From Monilinia fructicola (Eukaryota > Ascomycota > Leotiomycetes > Helotiales > Sclerotiniaceae), in assembly GCA_008692225.1 (NCBI GenBank), contig VICG01000005.1, positions 62,001 to 126,000 on the forward strand: a DNA stretch of 64,000 bases, written 5' to 3'. The position numbers and the translations under genes were made by a program. Shown here one piece after another: positions 13,281 through 26,000 of this stretch; the first letter of the stretch is position 1; every line of letters starts with the position of its first letter. The notes beneath the pieces are model-generated. The model was not told the origin of the DNA and ran no database searches. It saw nothing but the letters and a program-made list of their open reading frames with translations.

Positions 13281-16242
13281 TCATCCAAACCTTAACCCAG
13301 CACTCGGATCCCAAGTCGTTTGTTTCGGCTGCGCAGACGCCGCACCCTCGGAATTTTGTCCAGCGCCAGCACCAGCACTACCACCTCCCCCAGCACCCCC
13401 AAATTTAATCCCCAATTCCGGATTCCAAGTCCCGCCTGCTCCCCCGACATTACTTCCAAATGCTCCCGGTATTCCTCCTACCCCAGCAGCACCACCACCA
13501 ACATTAACCGGTGTACTCTGCAAACTAGCTCTTTGCGGAACCGGTGCTTGAATTGGACTCAATTCTCGTCTCGGAGAGGGTATATTTTCCTGAGCTTGAA
13601 TTTGAACAGGGATGAGGGGTTGTGGAGGTGGAGGCGCATGATGGACCAGTGGCTGGGGATGATGCAAACTTAAACTACTCATAGGAGCCAACGGCATGCT
13701 GAGATCACCCTCGGCTCTCCTTCCTTCTTCTCTCCTCTCGGCTACAAAGGCTTTACACCCATCCCGAAACCTTCCCACGATTTTCGCCAGATCATTGTAG
13801 AATTTCCTCCCGCCATCGACATTATTGACAATCTCTTTGTACTTGTAATAAGCCATTTCCAATTTCTGTAAGGCCTGTTCTCTTTCCCTAGTGCTTGTAT
13901 CTCCAGCTCTAGCTTTGATAAATGATGCATTTGCTTTTTCTAATTCTTCAAGGAGCTTTCCCTGTTCTTCAGATTCGGATTTGAGCGAAGCGATATCAGA
14001 GTCATAGGTACGAGAAAGACGCTTTTCGAAGAAATCTTCAAAGTGGGCGGGAACAACCGGTGTGGAAGGGTATTCTCTTTCGAGACGGGCGGTCTCGGTT
14101 AAAATGCTATGGTTTATATCATCTTTCTTTGCCTTTTCCCTTAAAGCTTCGATTTTCCTTCTTCTTCTACTCTCCAATGTTGAGATCTCGTTAAGAGAAT
14201 TTCTAAGTTTTGAAACATCTCCTTCGAGTTTTGGGGGTATATTAACTCGTCGAGAGCTGGGAACGAAGTTTGCAATATCGCGATCTGAACTGGTGAGAAT
14301 CTGAAGAATAGACTCGTATTCACGAAATCTATCGATAACTACTTGATCACTGCTTGATGCGCTTTTGAAATAACCATCAATTTCATCAACCTGCTTATAG
14401 AGTTTTGGAGCAGCTGATCGAGAATCTAATCGTGTCCATCTATCACTTCCAAATTTTCTTAACAAGCGTTCATTTTCAGAAGCTTCTGATTGCAGTAACT
14501 CTTTGCCCTCAAGGAATATAGCCTCATCTGATGCCTTAAGCTTTGCAGCATCGGAAAATGATCTATTTATACGACCAATGGCGTCTGCTTGACGGAGCTC
14601 TTCAGCATGGGAAAGTAAAGTAGGGGGGAGGCCTAAAGGTTTCTCGAGGGCTTGCAAGGAGCCAGGGAGATTGAGAGAGCGAAGGGTATCATGGATACGA
14701 GTGGTTAAAATCTCAAGTTCGTCGATAATATTGTTGTTAACAATTCGGTCGCGACGTTCTTCGTAAATACTGGCTGCTACGTGAACGGCGAATGGTACGA
14801 GTTTGGAAAACAAAGGTGGTCCAAACGCTTTATGATCACCAAGGAAAGTCATCGGCTCAGAGATCTCATTTGGAATTTTAGCGACGGCCATATTTGCTCG
14901 ATCAAGAGTTTTGAGTTCGGTCTTCGGTGGTACAGGATCTAAGAGAGTTAGCTATAATCCCAGCCCTAACAAACATAGCGGTATTGTTTTTTTTTAATAT
15001 GGGGGCAAGCCCCCAAACCCCCATTAGCTCGCTACGCTCGAAAGTATATTTCTTTTGTACCAATATTCAACATGTTCAAATAAAAAATAGCCGGCCTCCA
15101 CGGCAGTGGCCCCCGGAGGGCTAGCGGAGCGTCACCCAACTGAAGCTTCAAACTGAAATAAAATAAACTTACTGAGATAAATTAGATCATTATCCTTTTC
15201 AGCCCTTTTCAGATCTTCCGTCACCTTAAGCTTCAACCCTTGTAAGTCTCCCGCCACCACTTTATTAATATATCTCTGTTCTTTTAATGCCTCATTAACA
15301 CAAGTAATGCTATCCCTTAATCTCGCTACCTCCTCCCCATATTTTCTCTTCTCTAAACAATCACACGCCATTCGATATTGGGCCGCCGCAGCAAAATGAT
15401 GATGTTTAGCTGTAGCATGATGTATCCATTCCGAACTTATCGCTTCACTCTTCACACCCCAATCTCCTGCCTCCGCATATAAATCCGAGACTCTAGCTGC
15501 CAGCTTCGATATCGTTTCATCTTTATACTTATCCATACATGCTTTTGCCCACCAACATTCCTGTGCTTGTGCTAACATGAGACATTGAAGAGACTCAAGT
15601 GTATGATCATCCATATCTTCTGGGGGAGAAGTACGTAGTTCTGGAATAATCTCGGTCTTGAGATGTTTGAGAACTCCCGCCGCAAGGGCAAAGTAATGAG
15701 CCGCAACTTTTGAACCTTCAGCCGTGCCTCTGTTTGAAGACATGGCGAGTTGAGAATAGAGTGCTGCGAGATTGAACATAATGTTTGCGAGTTCGAATTT
15801 GAGGTTATTTTCAACGATTGATCTGTCGGTATTGTAACCTAAAGCTGGATACCATGAAAACTCGACGCCAATCTGTGCTGGGAAGTAAGTATACATCTGT
15901 GGGAAAGGAACGGGCTGGCATACGTCTATAGGGAATTTGCCCCCCAACCAGGAAAGTTGCCCCGCATATGCTGATATCTTCTTGATCCCGCTGATGTGAG
16001 GTTCTCTAACATGAATAGCATCTCTTCGTAGATTATCAATGACCTCAAGGTCTTGCTTGAACATATCCGGGTGTTGATCATATTTGGTGGATATATATTG
16101 CTTTATGGCATCTGATAATGGTAGGTTGGTAGCCTTGCGAAAAGGCAAGAAGAGGATATTGCTATTAGTTTGTAGATTAGCATTTTGTTTTATGATAGAT
16201 AGGTGTTGATAATAAAAGGTGAAGGCCTACTTGCCTAGACAT
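13281..16242 (-). CDS. palA: pH-response regulator PalA/Rim20 (Bro1-domain protein)
   Basis: PalA/Rim20 is the Bro1/ALIX-type scaffold that binds the transcription factor PacC/Rim101 and ESCRT-III so that PacC is cleaved under alkaline pH. Three exons were rebuilt: 16235-16242, 15173-16161 and 13281-14938, giving 884 residues. The joined start MSSNILFLPFRKA and the later join LIYL-NPVPPKTELKTLDRANMAV both match the family. The Bro1 domain covers about residues 4-385 (DAIKQYISTKYDQHPDMF, LGYNTDRS, SEWIHHATAKHHHFAAAAQY). A coiled-coil V domain covers about 400-730, and a Pro/Gly-rich tail ends in WDPSAGLRFG. Intron 1 (16162-16234) has a GC-AG boundary (GCAAGT). Intron 2 (14939-15172) is unusually long and holds GC-rich hairpins. 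No frame errors. Confidence 0.93.
15001..15133. repeat. GC-rich hairpin insert inside palA intron 2
   Basis: Two GC-rich islands lie in an otherwise A+T-rich intron. One starts with the near-perfect hairpin GGGGGCAAGCCCCC and continues to GCTCGCTACGCTCG (15001-15041). The other (15089-15133) holds GCCGGC and GCCCCCGGAGGGC palindromes bounded by TAGCC/GGCTA. The style resembles GC-rich double-hairpin elements known from fungal mitochondrial DNA; a mitochondrial-derived insert or an introner-like element are both possible. Confidence 0.6.
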
Positions 16243-19200
16243 GATGAGTTTCAATAGAATTTTGTTTGTCTATCATTTGTGGGGTGAAATTCTTCTCGAG
16301 ACGGATGGCATCTCCATGTAAATAATCATTACCGGCGCATTTTGATACAGATGGACGATGAGGGGAGCTCCATTGGTGAGGCAGAGATTAAGGCCACAAG
16401 GCAGGAATAGTACTTGAGGAGAGTAGGCGGGCTGACAGGGCAGAATAACATGAATTTTTAATGAGGTTACTTGGCATATACAGAGTATATATTTATTAGA
16501 AGAGAAGTTGAAAAACGATGATTAATATTCATTCATTCATTTATTGATTCATTCCTTGATTCATACATTTATTTACTGATTCATCCATCCATGAATTCAT
16601 TCATTCATTCATTCACTGACTTATTCGTTCACCGATTCATTCATTTACTGATTCGTTTATTCACTGATTCGTTTATTCACTGATTCATTTATTCACCAAC
16701 CAATTCACTCACCACATAATTCAGCTAATAGAACAAAATTGAATTCAAGGTTAATATTGGACTCCGTAAAGTATACCTAGGTAGTATATCCTCATATCCT
16801 CATAAAAACCAAGATCAAACTCATTCTCCAATTTGACAGTCGAATAGATAGATGTTACATACCCTACTCCGTATGTCTAAGGTTATCGTCTGATAGTCTG
16901 ATGGTTTCTAAATTTGTGCCACTGGGCCATTTCTGAGACCCCCGCACCGTTAATGATGTTGTACTTTGAATGTACAAAACCTAATCTTGCATAATAAACA
17001 AAGTTGAAATGCTCATATGTATGTATGTATTCCGTACATTGTGATACAGTATCTGCAACATGATAAAGGACAGATACAACATACAGGAGAATTGCCTAGG
17101 TATTTATTTGCCTATCTTATCTGAATTATATACTCCGTAATGAAGAAGATACTGAGTGACCTTAGACGCCAATGCCGACGAACTAATCGCATTGCTCCAG
17201 CACTGTACTCCGTACTCTTTACTCCTATCGCAGCCCCTTTATTAAACTCGACTACTCGACTACTCGACTACTCGACCAGGTGATATGATGTACAAATAGA
17301 AATTCGCGCATCCCATCACCAGGTTCACCACAATCTTCACCCCCTATTCCTTATCCAAACCTTTTCCGGCACAGTCATCTACTGTAGCTTTTGAGAAGCT
17401 CAATTGACTCCACAATATTCAAAGAGAAATTACAGCAGCCATGACAGATTATTATTGTGGCCAATATCGGTAGTGGTTAATTAGTAGTAAAGTAATGCAG
17501 TAGTAGCGAATTGTAAGAACTTTAATTCATCCAAAAGATCATCCAGATGCTGCTGATTACTTACTACTACTCTATATTGAAACTGCGGTCGGTCCGTTAC
17601 GTTGCGGTGTCGGTGTCGGTGTCGTTTGTACAAGCATGAAGCGGAACAAAGAAAAGGAAAAATAAAAATAACAATTACAACGACAATACAAGTAAAAATA
17701 AAAATAAACCTAAAATTAATGCACAATATCGATCTCTCTGCTTTTCCTTTCCTTTCCTTTCCTTCCCATTCCTTTCCTTCCCGTTCCTCACAGGAACTTG
17801 AAAACTTGTCGTTTCGAGAGGTTGGTCGTTGGGAGGTTGGGCTTTAGTAGGTCATTCATTCTATTTACCCTACAATAAACCATGATATACCGCGAATGTT
17901 ATCACGGTTTGATTGGCGAAGTAACGACAGGATGTTAGAAATTGAAGGAATGATTGACATGATTGACGTTACTGACGTGATTATACTTTGCTATTACTTG
18001 ATTAAATTGTTGGATTGAAAGAAACTGGTATTGAAATAATGGGAATAGTTGAAATGATTGAGATGATTTGTTTGTCAAGCCCCCCTATGTGATGATCATT
18101 CAGGATTGTACGGCCGAGGAACCTTGAAAGCTTGTTGTTATCTTGCGCTAGACTGAGGCTTAAAAGAGTAAGATACCGAAGTTCATTCGGAGGGGAGGTC
18201 GGGGTGGTAGTGGCATTTGTGGGTGGAGGTTTGAGGAATTGAGGAATCGAGGAATTGAGGAATTGAGGAATTGAGGATTGAGGATTGTTTTCTTTAACAT
18301 CGAGCATCGTACTATAGTGTGTATACAGTAGTAGAGGGATTCAGTGAGCTTGTGAAGGGATTTAGAAGTTTACCGGAGAGAAGTAGAGAGATAAAGAAGT
18401 AGACAAGTAGACGAGTAGACGAGTAGACGAGTAGACAAGAAGTAGAGCAGGAGGGAATGAAAGAATGAATCACTTCCAACAGTTGATTTTCATATGTATA
18501 TGGATTATTGAGGTTTCATCATCTATGGATGATAAAACTGTTTACTCTATACGGAGTAGTATTTGATCAATGAGAATATAACTTATGATAACCATCTATT
18601 AACTTCAATTGTCTTATATTGTATTATATTACAGTATCATAGATATACGTATACATATAATATATACACAACCGTAAATATACAACCAAATATAAATATA
18701 ATATACATGTAAAGGTAAATATACAACTGCATATAAATATAACACACACACACACACACATATATACAAACTCATCACATAACACTCTCCATCTTGAAAT
18801 CTTCACCCTTCCCAAAATCATCAATATACTCCGTACAGAGTACACCCCAAAGTACTGCAATGCTTCCTTCATCTCCAATCTATAAATAAATATCCTCTAC
18901 CCGTCTATCTGTCTTGCCATCTTCCCGTCCTGAACTGCATGTTATGTTCCAAACAAATCATGTTCCACACCGTTCTAGACATGTTTGTGTATCCAGATCT
19001 TTTAATCTTCCATCCCCACTTGTCCGCGCACTCCCCGCCGTGCATTCGACTCTTTGGTACATTTTTTCCGACACTAGATGGCCCTTTTAAACTTTATCGA
19101 GAGCAGATAGTCGAAGAATCCTTGAGAATGCTACGCAATCCCCCAAACCTACCCGCAAGTTTAATATCAAATCAAATCTTGGAAAGGGGATTACTAATAA

Positions 19201-20434
19201 GGTTAGATGCAGGTAGTAGCAGGTGGTCAGTAGCAAGTAGGTTGAACATTACCGAAGAAGTTATATATGAAATGTGGGCTAAACATTAACGGGAAACGGA
19301 ATTTATTCTAAAACATAATAATAAATAATTAACGAGTATATCTGAAATTATAAGTGATACTTTAAATAGTATAAGATTAAAAAATAAACGCTTAGTATAT
19401 TTGAATTTCTAAAAACCAAAGTTTAGAATGTATATATATCAAAGAGAAATTTAAAGAATATACTATATTCTAAATTTTACTTCGATATAGACCTAAAATA
19501 ACACTAAGTACCTAGGTAATATACAATCATAGTCTCTAGGTAGCTATAATATATTTATTATATTTAAAAAGGATAATCCGTAATTAGTAATTATACTCTA
19601 AAGGAATATATTTTCATCGTATTAATTTAATTTAATTTATAAGAAAGAATTAAATATATAAAGAAGGAAAAAGAGATAACGAGAAAAAGGAAGAATTAAA
19701 TAAAAGAATAACTTTAATTATTATTAACTACTAGCATTTATAGTACTATATATACTATTATATATTCTCTATATTAATTAAGATATATATAGTAATATAA
19801 TAAAATAATTTTATATAATAAAATGATTTTATATATTACTCTCTCCTTTATACACTAATTATCAACTATCTTCACTTATTATAATTCTTATTCTTATTAA
19901 AGCTCCCTCTATCTTTATTTCTTTCTGTTTTGTCCTATACCTACTATATAATACCGGAATAAGTCTCGACTAACCTTACTCGATTCAGTCTCGACTCTCC
20001 ACAAGGTTCATCGCTCCCCCCGTTTGTCTTTAGGGCAGTTGCATATCGAAATCTCAAGCTTATCTTAGCTTGGCTGGATTTGACTTTCCAATGTTCCTTT
20101 TCATTTTCCCGAATTGGACTTCTTAAATATACACATACCCTTACTCCACCTATCCATCTTCTTCTCTTTTACCTCTCCTGTCTCCTCTCCCTCCCATCTC
20201 TCATCTCTCCTCTCTCTCTTACTTGCATCTAACCACTTCACTCACTCTTGTAACTACCTACATTACTTCGTTGATATCTTCTCAGAAGAAATAACTGTCG
20301 CTACATTTCTCTCCTTCGCCCTTCGCCCTTCATCCTCTCTATCCCCTTGACGCATTTCGCCACATATCCCCATCATCACGTCATAGGAAAATTTGTGTGA
20401 CTGGTTTGCATAAATTCATTCCCTCGAATTCACC
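16243..20434. other. divergent intergenic region between palA and the GT31 gene
   Basis: No supported gene in 4.2 kb. It contains an ATTC-type degenerate repeat (about 16520-16700), short tandem repeats of AATTGAGGA (about 18233-18290) and GTAGACGA (about 18398-18440), a CA run near 18745, and an A+T-only block at about 19300-19900. A frame at 18939-19289 (116 codons) is unlike any family I know and is not called. TACGGAGTA/TACTCCGTA words are frequent here. Confidence 0.5.
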
Positions 20435-22033
20435 ATGGGCATCATAGGTACAGGTACCTCAATGTCACCTAATAGGTTGATTAATCCTCGAAGTCCTTTC
20501 ACCCGTATTGCGATATTCACCTTGATTTGTCTCTCAATCATCCTCTTTACTGGAAGACCTACAAAAGAAAGACTTCATCAAATTCAATCAAAGCTTTCTC
20601 CAAGTTCACAGGAAATCCTGGTCACACAAAATGGTTCCCCTAACTGTGCTGTTAATTCAACACATCTGCGCGCATTGAAAGAGAAATTTGGCCTCGATGA
20701 TAAGATTGAATATGCTTCGAGGCAAGTTAGATACCACAGACAAGATATTGAACGAAAGTCAATCACTCGGCTCGACGAAAACTTATTCCCTCGATACTTT
20801 GACACAATCAACATCGAAAAGGATTCAGCACCCACTACGCAATGCTTGAAGCCACTCGATGTACCTGTTCCAAATTCCGCCATTCCTGCGGATGTCAACG
20901 CCACCGAGTTCCTCTTCGGCATCTCAACCACCTACAAGAGAATCACAGATCCACAGATCAATCCTATGCTAGACTGGTCGCATTGGTTGACAGATGGTCA
21001 CGGAAACTCAAATGGAGGAGGGTTGATCTTACGATTGGTCGATGCTTCTGACAAGGAGATCAATGATATCAAGAAGATGTTGAAGACATATGGGATTGAC
21101 GCAAAAGTCTACAGTGCAGACAGTAAAATCGAAATGGCCGAACGTTATTTCTCCCTTCTGCCAGCTTTGTATAACGACAGCTCCCGAAAACATCGAAAAT
21201 GGTTGGTAATGTGCGATGACGATACCTTTTTCCCAAATATGGACGCTCTCATCAAGAAAATGGCAACGTACGACGCTAGTGAAGATTTGTATATTGGAAA
21301 TCTTTCTGAAGATGTCGGTAGTCTTGCACGCCACGGAAGCCAAGCCTATGGCGGGGCAGGCGTTTTCTTCTCTATCCCATTGGCCGCAACAATCACAGAC
21401 CTTTACCCTCAATGCAGCACCAAGCAAAAAGTCGAAGAAGCAAACTCTGGTTGGGGTTCTCAAGGAGATATTCTTCTCCGAAAGTGTGTATATGAAAATA
21501 CCGAAGTTCGTTTGACTGTCCTTCACGAGATTTGGCAATTGGATATAGTTGGTGACCCTTCAGGTTTCTATGAATCTGGTATTCGACCACTTTCGCTTCA
21601 TCATTTTAAGGGAGGAATGTGGCATGAGGCAAAGGTTTACGAATCCACCAAGATCCAACAAGTTTGCGGCGAAGATTGTTTCCTTCAGAGATTCCAAACA
21701 AGGGATAACTTTATCCTAACAAATGGTTGGTCGATTGCGCATTATCCAAAGGGTATTGATTTCAATTTGCACCAAATGGAGAGAACTTTTAATGCACTTG
21801 GTGATGATGGAACAGGGTGGAATCTCGACTTCATGTTTGGGCCTCAAAGAATACCTCTTCGTGAGACTGGACGAAAGGGTTCTTGGGATTTACAAGAATC
21901 AGAATTGAAAGCTGATGGAACCGTGAGACAAACTTACATTCGAAAGAAGGACGACTGGAGATGGAAAGAACATAAGGATGGAAAGAGAATGTATGATGTT
22001 GATGGTGTGTTGGAATTAATCTGGACCTTGTGA
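20435..22033 (+). CDS. Fringe-like/GT31 family glycosyltransferase, type II membrane protein
   Basis: Single exon, 532 residues, start ATG in CACCATGGG context. A short cytoplasmic tail is followed by one membrane segment (about residues 23-40, FTRIAIFTLICLSIILF), then a lumenal catalytic region. The metal-binding DxD motif is CDDDTFF at 261-266 after KWLVM, and YGGAGVFFS follows at about 305-313, the pairing expected in Fringe/DUF604-type beta-1,3-glycosyltransferases of family GT31. It probably extends glycans on secreted or cell-wall proteins in the Golgi; donor and acceptor are unknown. Intact frame, no introns. Confidence 0.85.
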   Translation: MGIIGTGTSMSPNRLINPRSPFTRIAIFTLICLSIILFTGRPTKERLHQIQSKLSPSSQEILVTQNGSPNCAVNSTHLRALKEKFGLDDKIEYASRQVRYHRQDIERKSITRLDENLFPRYFDTINIEKDSAPTTQCLKPLDVPVPNSAIPADVNATEFLFGISTTYKRITDPQINPMLDWSHWLTDGHGNSNGGGLILRLVDASDKEINDIKKMLKTYGIDAKVYSADSKIEMAERYFSLLPALYNDSSRKHRKWLVMCDDDTFFPNMDALIKKMATYDASEDLYIGNLSEDVGSLARHGSQAYGGAGVFFSIPLAATITDLYPQCSTKQKVEEANSGWGSQGDILLRKCVYENTEVRLTVLHEIWQLDIVGDPSGFYESGIRPLSLHHFKGGMWHEAKVYESTKIQQVCGEDCFLQRFQTRDNFILTNGWSIAHYPKGIDFNLHQMERTFNALGDDGTGWNLDFMFGPQRIPLRETGRKGSWDLQESELKADGTVRQTYIRKKDDWRWKEHKDGKRMYDVDGVLELIWTL

Positions 22034-24420
22034 GAAGTCGAAGCGGGATCAATCAAATAAATGTTAATGGACTCGGAGGAGAAAGGAAGTTGGACGAACT
22101 GTTTGATGACTTATTTATTCATTCTATGCCGCAATGGGCGTTTCTGGCTCGGACACAGTACAAAAGATTTGACTGTATTTTGCTTTAGGGAAGGATGGCC
22201 AATCGAGTCATTGTTCTTTTTTTTTGTACACATTCAAGGAAGGGAAAGAACTGGGCTAGGCTAGGCTGGACAGGGCCAGAATGCATGGTATGGCGTTAGG
22301 TTAAGATATAAATGGGAAGTAGAGTTTAATAGGAACGAGAAGAGACACAGAAACAGAAACAGGAACTCCTCAAAGCCAATGTTTAGATGAGAGGAGTAAA
22401 AAGTTAGAAAGAATTAGAGATATCAGAGATATATATATATAATATCTGCAACTGTACCTATAGAAAATTATAAGGAAGAAAATGTTTGATATTGGAATTA
22501 TTATTTAATATTGAAACCTGGGATTTGGGACTTGACTGAGAATTTACGTATGTTTACTCGTGTAATTTTGTTTTGATATTGATATGTTGGAGTGATTTTA
22601 CATCTGCAGTGCTTGGACTTTCTTCATTGAGTAATTAATGCCAAAGTAGTCGAGTATGAGACTTACTTGCTTACTTACTTGGTAGGTTAGTCGAATGCAT
22701 ATATATATATCAACGAACAAACGGATGGATAAAAGGATCGGCAATACGATCGATCATATTATACAGGTGGGTAGTGCGATGGGAGGAGGACGGGAAGTGG
22801 ATAGGAGATATTAGCTTTGGAGTTTGAGGTTTGAAGTCGGAAGTTTGGAAGGGTGAGATGAATTAGTTTTGGGTTGGATTGGATGGATTGGATTGAGGTG
22901 CGGTGAGGTGCGGTGAGGTGCAGTGGGTGTGGGTGGGTGTATGTGTTCTGAGAGCTGAGCCTTTAGGGATGGAGGTTGAGGGGTGATGTGATGTGATGGC
23001 TGTGATGGATGAAAGATAGGATAGGAGGGGAGGGGAGGGGATTTATATGGGAGGGTGATCGATGAAGGTTCAAGCTATGGGTGAGGTGAAGGGGGAGAGG
23101 GAGAGGTCTTCGTTGATTTTTACTCAATTTTCATTTTGGTATAATTAATGTTGGTAGATCGATAGATGGATGTATAAGGTCTACGGTCCAAGGTATGATA
23201 TAGGATACAAAACATAATTCTTGTCTTATTGGTTTTTTAATGATAATTTGGGTTATTATCATTGATTGGATGAATATTGGATATTAGGTCCAGGCTCAGG
23301 CTCGGGTATCCCTTTTTAACCGAGTATTGTTGGAGGTAAGATTACATAGTATGTATGAGGAGCAACGCATGGCTGTTTATTCGGTATCTTGCATTGGGTT
23401 TGGATTTTAGATATAACGCTTTTTAGATCGATGATTGGAGATTTTGGGATTGGGAGGTTTGGTATGTAGGTGGGAGATATCTATTATCGGTTGTCTAATT
23501 AACCTTACCACCTTACACTTGGAAATCTTAAAATCCTAGAATCTTAGGATCTTAGGATCCCAAGATCCTAAAAGAACCAGAGAGAGAGGAGGTATTTCTC
23601 AATCTTTGATGAGGATTAAATACGGGTGAGGACGAGGAATAGGAATAGGGGATACGTATGAATGCCATTGAATAGATGGAAAAGATGTAAAATACAAAGT
23701 CCAAGGTGTGTAATATAGAGATGGAGTTGCTATTTTAAATATTAGACATTGATAAAGTTATCGACCATCCCTTCTTAACCGAATTTTTTACAAGAAGGGC
23801 TATTTTAATTTTTGTCGGCTAGTATTAAGGTTGAGCTTATGGTTAAGGTTAAGGCTACTTTGATATTTTCTTTTGGATTTGGGATTGGGAGGTTTGGTTT
23901 AGGTATTGTAGAGGTATATCACGGCGAGTTAGGGAGGTTTAATTTGTAGGCTATGTGACTACCACTGGGTACTGGGTATTTTGTATTTGGTCTTGAGTAT
24001 CTATCGTATGGGGTTATGGGTTCGTGGACGAATGGGTAAATAGATCAGTAGGCGTTGATAATTGAATGGGAATTGTTTGTTGTTCATTTTTTTGTTGATT
24101 TGTTAGATAACGGGATGAACGGATGGTGATTAGTTCTAAGTGGTGAGGGGATCAGGAGGTGAGGAGATTCTAGGCTTCGTTTTGTAGTTTTTTGTTGATA
24201 ATAGATTGACTGAACTGATTGAGAGTATTACTACATTTCTTTGCTAGGTTGATCTGCTTTATATACGGGGCAAGGTGAGCTTATTTAGATGTCACGGAGG
24301 CTAGGTTAGGTTTCTAAATCACTATGTAGTGAATCTATGCTACCTTTCATCTCATCCATCTTAAATCCCACATTAATAACTCACCATCTTCCTCACTGTT
24401 CCCCCCTCACCGTCCTCCCT
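22034..24420. other. intergenic between convergent genes
   Basis: No supported coding region in 2.4 kb lying between the convergent GT31 and Pof1-like genes. The plus strand is G/T-rich, with many short GGTTTGG/GGATTGG-like words and frequent stops in all frames. Part of it must be the 3' untranslated regions of the two neighbours. Confidence 0.5.
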
Positions 24421-25680
24421 TCATGTTCTATTCTTCCGTTCATGGAAATATAATTTCTCTCCCAAAATCCATTTTCTGACCCCCTCCCCTACCAATCCTT
24501 TCAATCTTTCTTTAATCAACTTTTCCGGTGTCTTTCCCTTCCCCTTACGCTTCGAACTCCCTGGTCCTTTTGTATGAGGACTTGGCAAGCTATAACTTCT
24601 TATCACATCGCGCACCTTGGTACTACTGATTTCGTCGCCTTCCAACCCTTCTGCCATATATATCCTCTTTTCTGTAACCCAATCACTTAATCCTCCCAAT
24701 TTGGGGAGCTCTGAGGTCATAGTTGAGAGGTAGGTATCTTGATCTTCCTTGGTATGGGATCCGTCATCAGAAGTGCGATATGTTACCCTCAACTTGTGGC
24801 GCTCTAAGAATGGTATTAGAGGGCTGAGATCATGCGTAGGAGGATAATATTTGGGATTTAAAACACGGATAAGTGTATCGTAGCCGGTGCAATGAATATG
24901 CGTTGTTCCTGGAGGATATATGGCAGATTTCTCGATGGCCGCAGATTTATCGTGGAAATATGGGAGGGATGTGAGTGCTATATCAATTTCGGGAGATGCG
25001 CTGGGAGAGTCAGAATGGGAGGGGTTTGAAGGTGGCGGTATTGTGGATTTTGAGTTGGATTCATGTTCTGATTCAACACCCGAGGAATGGAGATCTTCAT
25101 TCCCAGATTCATTCTCGGTATCTGATTCAGATGTAGATTCCGAACCAGCGGAAGTAGCAGGATTCTTCTTGTTTCTATAATAATAGGCCGAGTGACGATA
25201 TATCCAACTCGTTAAAAGATCGGTTGCAAAACACTCTATTCCAACGAGCCTCTCCTCTAGCCTCGCTCCAGTAATCTTTTTGTCTGCATTCTGAGTGCTC
25301 AACAGTAGTAACAATCTAGCCTTTGTATGCCGCAGGTCCGGAGATGCATAGTGATCACGCAGGGCGGATAAACAGATATGTGCGTGGGCGAGAGTTGGGG
25401 GGTTGAAGGAGGAGTCGAGTATGTAGAGGGTTTGCGGAGAAGACTGGGTGATTGAACCATAATCTTTGAGAGCATCGGTAGAAGGATAATAGGATTTACT
25501 GGAAAAATATCCATCAAGTGAGTCAAGGCCGCGAGATGTGAGGTTTGTCGGTGTCGGAGGGGTTGGTGGGGATATTGTTCGTGGGGAGATGGTACGAAGG
25601 ATACGAAAATTGGAAGGGGAGGAGATGAATGAGTTGAAGTTGATGGTATAAAAATTGAAGCGGCTGATAGTGGAGGCCAT
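24421..25680 (-). CDS. Pof1-like nicotinamide mononucleotide adenylyltransferase family protein
   Basis: HxGH-type nucleotidyltransferase resembling yeast Pof1, an NMN adenylyltransferase/ATPase linked to NAD synthesis and filamentation. The first catalytic signature is LYILDSSFNPPTLAHAHI (about residues 85-102) and the second is ISSTKVRDVIR near the C-terminus, as expected for the family. A Ser/Asp/Glu-rich loop of about 60 residues (ESTSESDTENES region) interrupts the fold and is probably disordered. Start chosen at the ATG of MASTISRFNF (419 residues); an ATG nine codons upstream (25707) is also possible, while the hydrophobic stretch further upstream is probably not coding. It is transcribed divergently from the steroid-reductase gene. 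Confidence 0.8.
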   Translation of the reverse strand: MASTISRFNFYTINFNSFISSPSNFRILRTISPRTISPPTPPTPTNLTSRGLDSLDGYFSSKSYYPSTDALKDYGSITQSSPQTLYILDSSFNPPTLAHAHICLSALRDHYASPDLRHTKARLLLLLSTQNADKKITGARLEERLVGIECFATDLLTSWIYRHSAYYYRNKKNPATSAGSESTSESDTENESGNEDLHSSGVESEHESNSKSTIPPPSNPSHSDSPSASPEIDIALTSLPYFHDKSAAIEKSAIYPPGTTHIHCTGYDTLIRVLNPKYYPPTHDLSPLIPFLERHKLRVTYRTSDDGSHTKEDQDTYLSTMTSELPKLGGLSDWVTEKRIYMAEGLEGDEISSTKVRDVIRSYSLPSPHTKGPGSSKRKGKGKTPEKLIKERLKGLVGEGVRKWILGEKLYFHERKNRT

Positions 25681-26000
25681 GACCGAATCTTCGAGGGATG
25701 ATGACATATGATTGCATTTGATACTACCGTCCATGAACAATAAATGATATTTTGAAAAAAAGCTGGAGATTATCGATATCGCTATCGCATAACGCAAGGC
25801 TGTGGCATATCCAATCAGCCAGCCTAAGAGCCAGATATGATTGGACATTCATGCAAGGCTGACAAAATGTGTTTAGCTTTGCGCGCCGAAATGAGACTGA
25901 AGTAGTGACATCATTGAAGTATCTACTTCCACTCCAAGTACACCTGTTCTCTTTTAGAATCGCCAGAGTCGACAGAGTTTTAAGAGAAAGTATCATCAAG
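25681..26000. promoter_or_regulatory. shared divergent promoter
   Basis: About 320 bp separates the start codons of the Pof1-like gene (minus) and the 5-alpha-reductase-like gene (plus). No gene fits between them, so both 5' regions and promoters must lie here. No specific binding site is assigned. Confidence 0.5.

Noticed and set aside
18939..19289. 116-codon plus-strand frame
   Set aside because: No domain, no signal peptide, no neighbours or codon bias supporting a gene, and it adjoins an A+T-only block.
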